A stretch of 64,000 bases of DNA from Lentihominibacter hominis (GTDB taxonomy: Bacteria > Bacillota > Clostridia > Peptostreptococcales > Anaerovoracaceae). The stretch covers positions 992,001 through 1,056,000 of the forward strand of contig NZ_JACRTA010000001.1 in NCBI RefSeq assembly GCF_014385065.1, read 5' to 3'. Positions within the stretch are counted from its first letter, which is position 1; every line of letters begins with the position of its first letter. Below the pieces are notes generated by a model. That model worked only from the letters and a program-made list of their open reading frames with translations, was not told where the DNA came from and made no database searches. Made by a program: the position numbers and the translations under genes. Shown here in pieces: positions 44,221-52,703 of this stretch.

Positions 44221-44260
44221 TTGCCGGGCTTTTGGGGTTAATGAAAGCCCGGCAATTTTT
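44221..44260 (+). terminator. Terminator after tatD
   Basis: TTGCCGGGCTTT (44221-44232) and AAAGCCCGGCAA (44244-44255) are exact complements over twelve bases, followed by five T. Confidence 0.94.
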
Positions 44261-44319
44261 AATATTAAGTAAGTATATATTTGATTACATGTTTTGTTGC
44301 AAGAAATTTTTATATTTAA

Positions 44320-44880
44320 CTAATTTAATGTCTGCAATAATTTTAATAGTTTATTTGTATGTATGGCCGTTTTTTCTTTTAGTTCTGTTTCTTTTTCGGC
44401 ATCATTCCGATTTTGATAAGAGACTCCTCCGGTATAAATATAGCCTGAATAATCTAATTCACATAAATTACACATAGCTTTTATTGGTGTGAGAAAATCA
44501 TCTATAGGGTAATGTTGTTCTCCCTCATAACTATACATAAATTCAGGGGCGCCTGTAGTGAAAGAGGCAATCAATTTTTTGCCTTTAAGTTTATTTCCAT
44601 CTGAACCATGAGAAAAGCCGTGCTGGAATGTCTCTTCGATCCAGCGGCTTAATAGTGATGGCATGGCATACCAGAAAATTGGAAATTGTAAAACGATGAT
44701 ATCAGCGGTTACAAGCTTTTCCTGTTCTGCTTTGACATCAATTTGAAAATCCGGATAAAGTTTGTCCAAGTAGACAAATTCGGCTTGCGGCAGGGCGGAC
44801 TCAAGATTTTCCAATATAGATTTATTTGCGGCTGAATTGTTTAGATCTGTGTGTCCGGAAATTATTAATATTTTTTTCAT
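44320..44880 (-). CDS. NAD(P)H dehydrogenase (quinone), flavodoxin-2 fold
   Basis: A 186-residue flavoprotein of the MdaB/YwrO/KefF type. The start KKILIISGHTDLNNSAANKSI is the FMN/FAD phosphate loop region. DIIVLQFPIFWYAMPSLLSRWIEETF and FTTGAPEFMYSYEG are the family blocks. It would reduce quinones or similar electrophiles with two electrons from NAD(P)H in the cytoplasm. The ribosome site is AAGGAG, about twelve bases before ATG. It is the last gene of a minus-strand unit with the Dabb protein (18 bases upstream) and the aldo/keto reductase. Confidence 0.9.
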   Translation of the reverse strand: MKKILIISGHTDLNNSAANKSILENLESALPQAEFVYLDKLYPDFQIDVKAEQEKLVTADIIVLQFPIFWYAMPSLLSRWIEETFQHGFSHGSDGNKLKGKKLIASFTTGAPEFMYSYEGEQHYPIDDFLTPIKAMCNLCELDYSGYIYTGGVSYQNRNDAEKETELKEKTAIHTNKLLKLLQTLN

Positions 44881-44898
44881 ATTTGATATCGCTCCTTT

Positions 44899-45195
44899 TT
44901 AATATTCTATTTGTGTTAAAATAAAATTATCTGTTCTGAAAAAGTCAGGTGCTGTTTTACTTACATTCTGATGTGCAGAGCTTTGGATAACTTTATCAAA
45001 ATCCTGTTTGCTTTCTACATCAATCGTCATAGCAACAACATTGCTTAAGCCAATCCATCCCGTGCTTTTTTCTACGATAATTTCTTTGATTTCCGGAAGT
45101 TCATTTTTCATGTTTCGCATCAATTCAATTTCCTTTTGAATTTCGCTGTCAGTTACACCTTCTTTGATTGTTGCAATAAAAATATTTCTTATCAT
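44899..45195 (-). CDS. Stress-responsive alpha-beta barrel (Dabb) protein
   Basis: A 98-residue protein resembling the Dabb (stress-responsive A/B barrel) family. IRNIFIATIKEGVTDSEIQKE and NELPEIKEIIVEKSTGW, then AMTIDVESKQDFDKVIQSSAHQ, give the strand-helix order. Such proteins are small dimers; some bind or convert aromatic or isoprenoid compounds. The function here is not known, but it sits between two reductase genes and probably belongs with them. AAAAGGAGAACTC precedes the ATG. An antibiotic-monooxygenase-like fold is the alternative reading. Confidence 0.75.
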   Translation of the reverse strand: MIRNIFIATIKEGVTDSEIQKEIELMRNMKNELPEIKEIIVEKSTGWIGLSNVVAMTIDVESKQDFDKVIQSSAHQNVSKTAPDFFRTDNFILTQIEY

Positions 45196-45210
45196 GGTTG
45201 AGTTCTCCTT

Positions 45211-46065
45211 TTATTTGTTTCCGATCTTAAACATTTTGAAGAATCTTTCAATATCTTCTGCGTTTTCATGGTCCATAAATACATTTTCGCCTAAATCCAG
45301 TTCTTCAATTTTCTTTATGTTTTCATTTGATAATGAAAAATCAAATATATTGAGATTTTCTTCCATTCTATTTTTATGAACAGACTTTGGAATAGCAATG
45401 ATACCATTTTGAATTAAGAAACGCAGTGCCACTTGCCCTATTGTTTTGTTATGCTGCTTCGCAATTTGCATTAAAACTTCATTTTCAAAGATACCGTGGC
45501 TGCCTCTGGCAAATGGTGCCCAAGCTTCCAGTTTTGTTCCGTATTTTTCTAAAAATTTTTTATCATTTTTATGTTGCTGGAAAACGTGAGTTTCTAACTG
45601 ATTTATCATAGGATTAATTTCACTGAAAGTTACTAAATCCATAAATCTGTCCGGATAAAAGTTAGAAACACCAATTGCTCTTACTTTTCCTGATTTGTAT
45701 GCTTCCTCTAAAGCTTTCCATGTGCCGTAGTAATCATTAAAGGCCTGATGAATGAGAACTAAATCAATATATTCTGTCTGTAATTTTTTCAAAGACTCTT
45801 CAAGAGAGCGTTTTGCCTTTTCATATCCTGCGTTTTCAACCCAGATTTTTGTTGTAATAAACAATTCTTCTCTGGATACACCGCATTTTACGATTGCATT
45901 TCCAACACCTTCTTCATTGCGATATGCTTGTGCTGTGTCAATCAATCTGTAGCCGACTTGAATTGCTTCCGTAACGCAACGTTCGGTTTCATCATTACTC
46001 ATTGTAAATGTTCCATATCCGAGTATAGGCATTTTTACACCGTTACTTAAAGTTATAAATTTCAT
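45211..46065 (-). CDS. Aldo/keto reductase
   Basis: A 284-residue NADPH-dependent reductase. The catalytic tetrad is D43 (LIDTAQAY), Y48, K73 (ITTKIW) and H106 (LVLIHQAF). VRAIGVSNFYPDRFMDL and the C-terminal IPKSVHKNRMEENLNIFDF are the NADPH-binding marks. It would reduce aldehydes, ketones or sugars, such as methylglyoxal. AAAGGAGA lies before the ATG. Upstream the lysR gene reads in the same direction, but a strong terminator separates them, so this gene starts its own transcript. Glutamine and isoleucine codons here include more CAA and ATT than neighbours, a possible sign of transfer. Confidence 0.94.
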   Translation of the reverse strand: MKFITLSNGVKMPILGYGTFTMSNDETERCVTEAIQVGYRLIDTAQAYRNEEGVGNAIVKCGVSREELFITTKIWVENAGYEKAKRSLEESLKKLQTEYIDLVLIHQAFNDYYGTWKALEEAYKSGKVRAIGVSNFYPDRFMDLVTFSEINPMINQLETHVFQQHKNDKKFLEKYGTKLEAWAPFARGSHGIFENEVLMQIAKQHNKTIGQVALRFLIQNGIIAIPKSVHKNRMEENLNIFDFSLSNENIKKIEELDLGENVFMDHENAEDIERFFKMFKIGNK

Positions 46066-46142
46066 TTTTCCATCTCCTTTAAATTTGCTTATTTTGCAAT
46101 TTGTGCCATAAAAAATCCATTTTCTGCCCTTTTCAAAGAAAA

Positions 46143-46183
46143 TAGGTGCAAGATAAGATAGTGATTTATCTTACTTACACCTA
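46143..46183 (-). terminator. Terminator after lysR
   Basis: TAGGTG-C-AAG-A-TAAGATA (46143-46160) pairs with TATCTTA-CTT-A-CACCTA (46167-46183), with one mismatch and one bulge. On the minus strand a T-rich TTTTCTTT follows. It separates lysR from the aldo/keto reductase. Confidence 0.8.
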
Positions 46184-46256
46184 TATTTTAAAATCAATTT
46201 ATTGATATGTCTAATGCTTATATTACATCATTAGAAATGCAAAATTTGAATTTCTA

Positions 46257-47135
46257 TTATCCTTGTTTATACTGCTCTTTTATAAAATTTATAAAGGTAT
46301 GTGTTGCTTTTGAATATAATTGCCTGTCTTTCCATGCCAGTACAGAAGTCAATTCAAGTTTTGGTTCAAAAGGAATAAATATCATATTATCATAGTAATT
46401 ATCTAACTTTACACAGATAACAGCCCCTTTTTTCTCCTTTGCAACAATCACAGCATTATACAGAAGATTATAGTTTACACATGACTTCATTTCTTTGGCA
46501 AAATCACCTGACCAGTTTGCCAGCTCATGATGAACGGGAGTATTGAGATGTATGGTTATAACTTTTGTACCAACTAACTCTCCGGGATGAATTGCTTTTT
46601 TTTGAGCAAGGGGGTTATCCTTATGAATCAAAACTCCCCACTGTTCCTTTGTCCTCATGCGGATGAAATTGCATTTTACAACATTTACAGGTTCTAATAA
46701 CAGCCCCAAATCTAAAGAACCTTGCTCCATTCGTTCTTTAATATTTTCATTATTTCCGCTGTATAGCTCAAATTGCACTAAAGGATATCGGTTTTGAAAA
46801 TCAGTGATAAGTTTTGCGATTTCTTGCGCACTTCTCATTTCTCCGCAGCCTATAGATATATTGCCTGACAGTATATCTGCATCTTGTTTTAGTTCTGCCT
46901 GTGCTTTATCTGCCAAGTTTACCATTTCCTGTGCGCGCTGGCGAAACAGCAAGCCGCTGTTTGTTAAATATATACTGTGGCTGCTTCTTCGAAACAGCTT
47001 AACTCCCAATTCTTCTTCAAGCTGTATTAGCTGTCTTGAAAGAGTAGGCTGTGTTATATGAAGAAGCTGTGCTGCCTTGGTTATATTTTCTTCTCTGGCC
47101 ACTACTAAAAAATAATTCAAAACTCTTATATCCAT
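46257..47135 (-). CDS. LysR-family transcriptional regulator
   Basis: A 292-residue regulator. The N-terminal helix-turn-helix reads VLNYFLVVAREENITKAAQL and TQPTLSRQLIQLEEELG, standard LysR. The co-inducer domain follows (LDLGLLLEPVNV, VLAWKDRQLYSKATHTF). The gene is upstream of, and in the same direction as, the aldo/keto reductase, Dabb and quinone reductase genes; it probably controls them in response to a toxic carbonyl or quinone, although classical LysR genes are divergent from their targets. It is divergent from the spoIIE-like gene. The ribosome site is weak. Confidence 0.92.
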   Translation of the reverse strand: MDIRVLNYFLVVAREENITKAAQLLHITQPTLSRQLIQLEEELGVKLFRRSSHSIYLTNSGLLFRQRAQEMVNLADKAQAELKQDADILSGNISIGCGEMRSAQEIAKLITDFQNRYPLVQFELYSGNNENIKERMEQGSLDLGLLLEPVNVVKCNFIRMRTKEQWGVLIHKDNPLAQKKAIHPGELVGTKVITIHLNTPVHHELANWSGDFAKEMKSCVNYNLLYNAVIVAKEKKGAVICVKLDNYYDNMIFIPFEPKLELTSVLAWKDRQLYSKATHTFINFIKEQYKQG

Positions 47136-47318
47136 ATTTATTGATTACCTTTTTTGTTTTATTATAAAACAGCAGAAATGTGCTTACAATATTTCCTATT
47201 AAAATATGAAATGGACAGGGCTGATACCATAATGTAAATTTACATTAAAAGCATGATTTTTTCACACTTTTCGTATTATGGAAAACATGACAAAAAATAA
47301 ATTGCTGTTACAGGAGTT

Positions 47319-47351
47319 TTGACAAATTTCGATGAGGACAGGCTGTATAAT
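47319..47351 (+). promoter_or_regulatory. Possible promoter for the spoIIE-like gene, long spacer
   Basis: Perfect TTGACA (47319-47324) and perfect TATAAT (47346-47351), but with 21 bases between them instead of 17. Either an unusual promoter (a MerR-type activator often needs 19-20 bases) or an unrelated TTGACA. The -10 agrees with a start codon at 47382. Confidence 0.4.
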
Positions 47352-47381
47352 GTGCTTGTATTGGGAATGGAGATTTTTAAA

Positions 47382-49184
47382 ATGGAAAACACCACCAAAG
47401 CAGGCGCTTTTAATTTAACGAAAACAAAAATAGCGCGTGTAGTCATATTAATATTGTTTACTTTTGTCATAAGCCATGGTCCTTTAATGGACGGATGCTT
47501 TCCCGCCGCGGTGGCTTTTGTTGCGTATATGACTTGTAGAAGCGTGACAAATTTGTATTTAGCCATACCCGCGGCGGCAGGTATTTTGCCTTATATTACA
47601 AAAGGATATGATCCGTGGGGGGATTTGGCGGCAGTTGCTGTCTGCGGTATTTTATTTGCGGCAGCCAGAAAAATGAAGCTGGAAACGTGGCAGACTGCCA
47701 TGATCTCAGCTGCCATAGGCATTATATGTATGAGTGTGAGCAGGCTTGCCACCTCGACAGTATATAAGATAAGCCCTGAGAAACTGATGCTTTACGGATT
47801 TCTTATACTGGCGATGGTATTCATGTTTGATGCTGTACACAGCATATGGGCAGACAAGGAGAATAGAAAAACTGATGTTTTGCAGGAACTGCGGCTTGTG
47901 TCGGCCGTGTCAATGTGTCTTATGGTAGTAAACGGTCTGGGGATTTCGTTTTTATCATGGCCAGTCATTTTGTTTCTGACCTTGCTTACTCTTGTATATC
48001 TGGATTCGACAGCTGCTTTTTTGACGGTTGCTATAGGGGGAATCTGGACAAGCTTTATCGGTCAGGAGCAGTGGGGATTGCTTGCTACTGCAGTTATAGG
48101 CGTAACTGCGGCGATATTCGCTAAACGTTTCGGGGGGCTTATTTGTGCGGCTGTTTTTGTCCTTACATGCTGGTCCTTGGGATTTGCAGAGAGCGGAATA
48201 GTTTTGGGGGTTGATAATTACTGCCTTTTATTGGCTTCGGCAGTATTTGTCACTGTAAACTGGAAGTTTGGATCTAAGCTGAAAAAAAGTATAGTAATAT
48301 TAGCGGGAACCGAGGAAAATGCAAGGGCTGAAGCTGACAGCAAAGCATCTGGGATACTCAAAATAAAGGCTGAGGACATGGCGGACTTGGCAGAACTGTA
48401 TTCAACATATTTGGACAGCAGATCAGTTCTGGCAAATCAGTTTGATATAACAAGGCAAATTATGAATGATGTAAGGCACAGATTAAATGAAGGGGTAAGG
48501 AGCTCAGTATCTCTGAATCATGAAAGGTTTAATGTGGATATTGCAGTCGCTCAGTGCGCAGCTTCCGGTGATATCAATGGCGACTGCTGTGGATGGCAGG
48601 ATATCGGAGACGGAAAGATTGCCATGATCGTCAGTGACGGAATGGGCAAGGGAAAGAAAGCAGCGGCAGAGAGTCTGATGGTAACTAAGACAATAATATC
48701 ACTTTTGAAATCCGGAGTGACTACGGATCTTGCTCTTAAAATGATAAATGCTGTTATGCTGATGAAAGATGATGAGGATTCATACGCCACTGTGGATCTG
48801 GTTATAATTAATAAACGCACAGGAAAGACTAAATTTTATAAAATAGGTGCAGCGCCTACACTTATCCGTCGCAGGGATAAAGTCGAAGAAGTAAAACTGT
48901 CAGCTGTCCCTTTGGGAATAGTCAATGGACTTAAAATAAGATATATGGAAACAGTTCTTAAAAAAGATGACTGGATAATAATGATGTCTGACGGAGTGAG
49001 TGATGGGGGAGTCGGCGGAAATGGAAGAAATGATGTGTTTCTGAGCGTGCTTAAAGAGACTGCTGCTAAAGTAAGATCCGCAGATCCGGCAACTATGAGC
49101 GACCTTATATTGAATCAGGCAGCAGACAGTTATATAGGAAAAGAACGTGATGATTTGACTGTGCTGACAGCAAGAATTATTTGA
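47382..49184 (+). CDS. SpoIIE-like membrane protein phosphatase
   Basis: A 600-residue protein. Residues 20 to about 300 hold about ten hydrophobic segments. The C-terminal third is a PP2C-type (SpoIIE) phosphatase: SGDINGDCCGWQDIGDGKIA, IVSDGMGKGKKAAAESLM and MMSDGVSDGG carry the metal aspartates, and ERDDLTVLTARI ends it. In sporulating Firmicutes SpoIIE dephosphorylates the anti-anti-sigma factor SpoIIAA and activates sigma F. This one is shorter than the Bacillus form (about 830 residues), as in some Clostridia. The start at 47382 is chosen from GGAG nine bases upstream and a TATAAT at 47346. It is followed by tilS and ftsH, as in Bacillus, supporting orthology. Confidence 0.88.
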   Translation: MENTTKAGAFNLTKTKIARVVILILFTFVISHGPLMDGCFPAAVAFVAYMTCRSVTNLYLAIPAAAGILPYITKGYDPWGDLAAVAVCGILFAAARKMKLETWQTAMISAAIGIICMSVSRLATSTVYKISPEKLMLYGFLILAMVFMFDAVHSIWADKENRKTDVLQELRLVSAVSMCLMVVNGLGISFLSWPVILFLTLLTLVYLDSTAAFLTVAIGGIWTSFIGQEQWGLLATAVIGVTAAIFAKRFGGLICAAVFVLTCWSLGFAESGIVLGVDNYCLLLASAVFVTVNWKFGSKLKKSIVILAGTEENARAEADSKASGILKIKAEDMADLAELYSTYLDSRSVLANQFDITRQIMNDVRHRLNEGVRSSVSLNHERFNVDIAVAQCAASGDINGDCCGWQDIGDGKIAMIVSDGMGKGKKAAAESLMVTKTIISLLKSGVTTDLALKMINAVMLMKDDEDSYATVDLVIINKRTGKTKFYKIGAAPTLIRRRDKVEEVKLSAVPLGIVNGLKIRYMETVLKKDDWIIMMSDGVSDGGVGGNGRNDVFLSVLKETAAKVRSADPATMSDLILNQAADSYIGKERDDLTVLTARII

Positions 49185-49270
49185 CGTTTCATTGTGGCTT
49201 ACAGGGGAATTTCATGGTACAATAGATATAAATATCAGAAACGGAGTTTTGCAATAGTAAAAACGATAGA

Positions 49271-50326
49271 ATGTTGATCCAGCAAGTCAGAAAAACCATA
49301 AAAGAACACCATTTAATAGAAAAAGAACAGCATATCGTATTAGGGTTGTCAGGAGGCCCTGATTCGGTATGCCTTTTTCATGTGCTGATGTTACTGAAAG
49401 AACAGATGGGTATAACGGTATATCCCGTACATTTGAATCATAAATTCAGACCGGGAGAGGCAGAAAGAGATCAGCGATATACAGAAAATTTGTGCCGGCA
49501 GATGGGCGCGCAATGCAGAACTTTTACAGTAGATTGTGCAAAAATGGCTGAGGAGCTTTCTGTTACAGGAGAAGAAGCGGGAAGGATAGCCAGATATGAT
49601 GTGTTTTATGAAACTGCTGAGAAGATAGTTTCTGAACTTATGGAAAAAGGTGAAGATGAATGCAAAGCAAGGGAATCGGTTAAAATAGCAGTGGCGCATA
49701 ACGCTAATGATCAGGCGGAGACTATTCTTTTCAGGTTTCTTCGCGGAACAGGAACAGATGGTCTGGCAGGAATAGCTTACGAAAGGAAGGAAAGAGGATT
49801 CAGCGTTATAAGGCCTCTATTGGATGTGTACAGGGATTCTATAGAAAGCTACTGTCATGAGAACAGACTTGATCCTGTCACGGATCACACCAACAATGAA
49901 TCGGTTTATACCAGAAATAAAATAAGACTTGAGCTTATACCTTTAATAGAAGGTAGTTATAATGAGAATATAAAGCAATGCCTTGTGAGGCTCGGGCAGA
50001 TAGCTTCTGAAGATAAAGACTATCTGTGGCAGCAGACTGAAAGAGTATATGAGACAGTTGTAATTCGAAAAGAGAATAAAGAAGCAGGCGGTGCAGGAGT
50101 TGTTGTCATGAAACGCGAGGAATTGAGCAAGATTCATGATGCCATACGTCACAGGCTTATCATGAAAGCATTTTCTGATATAGGACTGGATAAGGATATC
50201 TCACAGGAACGCATAAAATCTGCGGATGCTGTAATAAAGAAAAAACAAGCACCCAAGGTAGTGGAATTCCCACACGGATACAGATTGAAAGTCGAAAAAG
50301 GAAAAGTGATATTCTTTAAAAACTGA
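49271..50326 (+). CDS. tilS: tRNA(Ile)-lysidine synthetase
   Basis: A 351-residue PP-loop ATPase that puts lysine on cytidine 34 of the tRNA-Ile reading AUA, an essential step in an organism using many ATA codons. The P loop is SGGPDS at 27-32; HLNHKFRPGEAERDQRY, HNANDQAETILFRFLRGTG and RNKIRLELIPLIE are the family blocks. The protein is shorter than Bacillus TilS (about 470) and seems to lack the extra C-terminal domain. No good ribosome site precedes the ATG, so the start is uncertain. It is followed by ftsH; hpt, which sits between them in Bacillus, is absent here. Confidence 0.93.
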   Translation: MLIQQVRKTIKEHHLIEKEQHIVLGLSGGPDSVCLFHVLMLLKEQMGITVYPVHLNHKFRPGEAERDQRYTENLCRQMGAQCRTFTVDCAKMAEELSVTGEEAGRIARYDVFYETAEKIVSELMEKGEDECKARESVKIAVAHNANDQAETILFRFLRGTGTDGLAGIAYERKERGFSVIRPLLDVYRDSIESYCHENRLDPVTDHTNNESVYTRNKIRLELIPLIEGSYNENIKQCLVRLGQIASEDKDYLWQQTERVYETVVIRKENKEAGGAGVVVMKREELSKIHDAIRHRLIMKAFSDIGLDKDISQERIKSADAVIKKKQAPKVVEFPHGYRLKVEKGKVIFFKN

Positions 50327-50462
50327 AGTTTGTGTGAATTTACCATAAAAAAGATGATGCTTCTATTGAAGGAACTTGGTTTACATGATAAAATGACATG
50401 ATAAATTTGTATAAAATAACAAAAAAATTACAGATATAAACATTACCGGGAGGAAAATTAAC

Positions 50463-52703
50463 TTGAAAAAGGCAAAAAACATTGGAATCTATGTGGTCAT
50501 ATTCGGGCTTGTACTGGCAATGGTGTGGTTTTACAACAGCGGTACTACAGAGGAACAGAAGGAAGTGAAAACTTCCACTATGGTTAAATACCTGAAAGAA
50601 AATGAAGTAGAGAATATTAACGTTACGGAAACGAAACTCACTGCCGAGCTTAAATCGGGGGAGAAAGTGTACGCTTATGTCAACAGTGCGGTAGACTTGA
50701 GCTATATATATGATTCATATATCATGCCTCAGGTTGATGAAGGCAATCTGAAGCTGGAGAGTGATGAGCCGAAAAAGGAATCCATATGGATAAGCTTGCT
50801 GCCGACGCTGATAATGATTGGCATAATGGTAGTATTCTTTATTCTGATAATGAATCAGAGCGGCGGCGGAGGTAAAGCTATGTCTTTCGGAAAGAGCAGA
50901 GCTAAACTCCAAAAGGACAGTGATCTTAAGAAGATAACCTTTAAAGATGTGGCCGGACTTAAAGAGGAAAAGGAAGAACTGGAAGAAATCGTAGACTTTC
51001 TGAGACATCCTGCCAAATATAACAGTTTAGGAGCCAGGATTCCTAAGGGTATATTACTTGTAGGGCCTCCGGGAACAGGAAAAACATATATTTCAAGAGC
51101 AACCGCAGGTGAAGCAGGCGTTCCGTTCTTTACCATCAGCGGATCGGATTTCGTTGAAATGTTTGTAGGTGTAGGAGCTTCAAGAGTAAGAGATTTGTTT
51201 GAGCAGGCTAAGAAAAATGCTCCGTGTATAGTGTTCATAGACGAGATAGACGCCGTTGGCCGAAAGAGAGGCGCAGGTTTAGGAGGCGGTCATGATGAAA
51301 GAGAACAGACTCTCAATCAGCTTCTGGTCGAGATGGACGGTTTTGCTGATAATGCAGGAATAATAATACTGGCAGCCACCAACAGACCTGATGTTCTTGA
51401 CCCGGCACTTCTCAGACCGGGAAGATTTGACAGACAGATAGTGATAGGAATCCCTGATATAGTAGGAAGGGAAGAGATTTTCAGAATACATTCCAGAAAC
51501 AAACCTCTGGATGAAGGTGTGGATCCAAAAGTCTTGGCAAGAAGAACTCCGGGATTTTCGCCTGCCGATATAGAGAATATGCTCAATGAAGCGGCGCTTT
51601 TGGCTGCTCGAAGAAACGGCATGAAGATAAGGATGGAAGAGATAGAGGAAGCTATAACCAAGGTAATTGCCGGGCCTGAGAAAAAGAGCAGAGTTATAAG
51701 CGAAGAAGAACGGAAGCTTACGGCCTATCATGAGGCGGGTCATGCTGTGGTGGCTCACGTACTTCCTAAGACAGATCCAGTCCATCAGATAACCATAATA
51801 CCGAGAGGAAGAGCCGGCGGATTTACAATGATACTTCCTAAGGAAGACAAATACTATGGAACAAAGGAAACCATGCGGGAACAGATAATCCATTTGCTGG
51901 GAGGTCGTGTGGCCGAAATGTTGACGCTGGATGATGTCAGCACAGGTGCCAGCAATGATATACAGCGAGCTACGGATATAGCCAAGGAAATGGTTACAAA
52001 GTATGGATTCAGTGAAAAACTGGGGCCTGTAAACTACAGCTCATCAGACGAAGTGTTCCTGGGTAAAGATTTCTCCACGAGGAAGAATTATTCAGAAGAG
52101 ACGGCATCCGAGATAGATGAGGAAGTAAAGGCAATAATTGAAGAGGCTTATGCTGCTGCAAAGGCTATCCTTCAGGAAAATATGGAACAGCTCAAGGCAG
52201 TAGCTGAAGGTCTTCTGGAAGTTGAGACCCTTGACAATGAACAGTTTATAAAGCTTTACGATGGAATTCTCACACCTAAGGAGCTGGCAGAAGAGCTTAA
52301 GAGCAAGATGGAAAAGAAGCGTGAGCTTGATAGAATTGAAGCTGAACAGTCCGAGAAGATGCGTAAGAGAGAGGCGGAGCTGGAGAGAAAGAGACTTGAG
52401 GAAGCTGCAAAAGAATTAGAAGAGAAGAACAGAAACTCAAAATTCAAGCCGACTATAATGATATACAACGATAAGACTAAAACAGCTGAACCTTTTAATC
52501 CTACAAATCTGTCAAAACCTCAGGACGAGGTTCCTGCTGAGGATGAAACTCCTTCAGAAGAAGATATCAGTGATGATGATATGCCGAGTGAGGAAGAACT
52601 TGCAGTCTATGATACAGATTATCTCAATGACGATGATGATCAGACTGATGAAGAAGACGGCGATGATGATCAGCAGTCTCATGATGGAAAGAGGAATGAA
52701 TAA
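50463..52703 (+). CDS. ftsH: ATP-dependent zinc metalloprotease FtsH
   Basis: A 746-residue membrane AAA+ protease. TM1 at about 6-24, an extracytoplasmic part, TM2 at about 106-125; Walker A GPPGTGKT at 201-208, [10 protein letters not shown] as Walker B, the arginine fingers in RPGRFDRQ and the zinc motif HEAGH at 423-427. It degrades membrane and regulatory proteins. The start is TTG at 50463, chosen because a strong GGGAGG precedes it and no ATG fits. From about 620 on, an acidic, lysine-rich tail of some 125 residues ends in a run of Asp/Glu, longer than in Bacillus. The stop TAA shares a base with the next start (TAATG). Confidence 0.97.
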   Translation: MKKAKNIGIYVVIFGLVLAMVWFYNSGTTEEQKEVKTSTMVKYLKENEVENINVTETKLTAELKSGEKVYAYVNSAVDLSYIYDSYIMPQVDEGNLKLESDEPKKESIWISLLPTLIMIGIMVVFFILIMNQSGGGGKAMSFGKSRAKLQKDSDLKKITFKDVAGLKEEKEELEEIVDFLRHPAKYNSLGARIPKGILLVGPPGTGKTYISRATAGEAGVPFFTISGSDFVEMFVGVGASRVRDLFEQAKKNAPCIVFIDEIDAVGRKRGAGLGGGHDEREQTLNQLLVEMDGFADNAGIIILAATNRPDVLDPALLRPGRFDRQIVIGIPDIVGREEIFRIHSRNKPLDEGVDPKVLARRTPGFSPADIENMLNEAALLAARRNGMKIRMEEIEEAITKVIAGPEKKSRVISEEERKLTAYHEAGHAVVAHVLPKTDPVHQITIIPRGRAGGFTMILPKEDKYYGTKETMREQIIHLLGGRVAEMLTLDDVSTGASNDIQRATDIAKEMVTKYGFSEKLGPVNYSSSDEVFLGKDFSTRKNYSEETASEIDEEVKAIIEEAYAAAKAILQENMEQLKAVAEGLLEVETLDNEQFIKLYDGILTPKELAEELKSKMEKKRELDRIEAEQSEKMRKREAELERKRLEEAAKELEEKNRNSKFKPTIMIYNDKTKTAEPFNPTNLSKPQDEVPAEDETPSEEDISDDDMPSEEELAVYDTDYLNDDDDQTDEEDGDDDQQSHDGKRNE

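Noticed and set aside
51279..51893. A 204-codon open frame on the minus strand inside ftsH
   Set aside because: Antisense to the conserved AAA and protease domains; the product has no recognisable domain.
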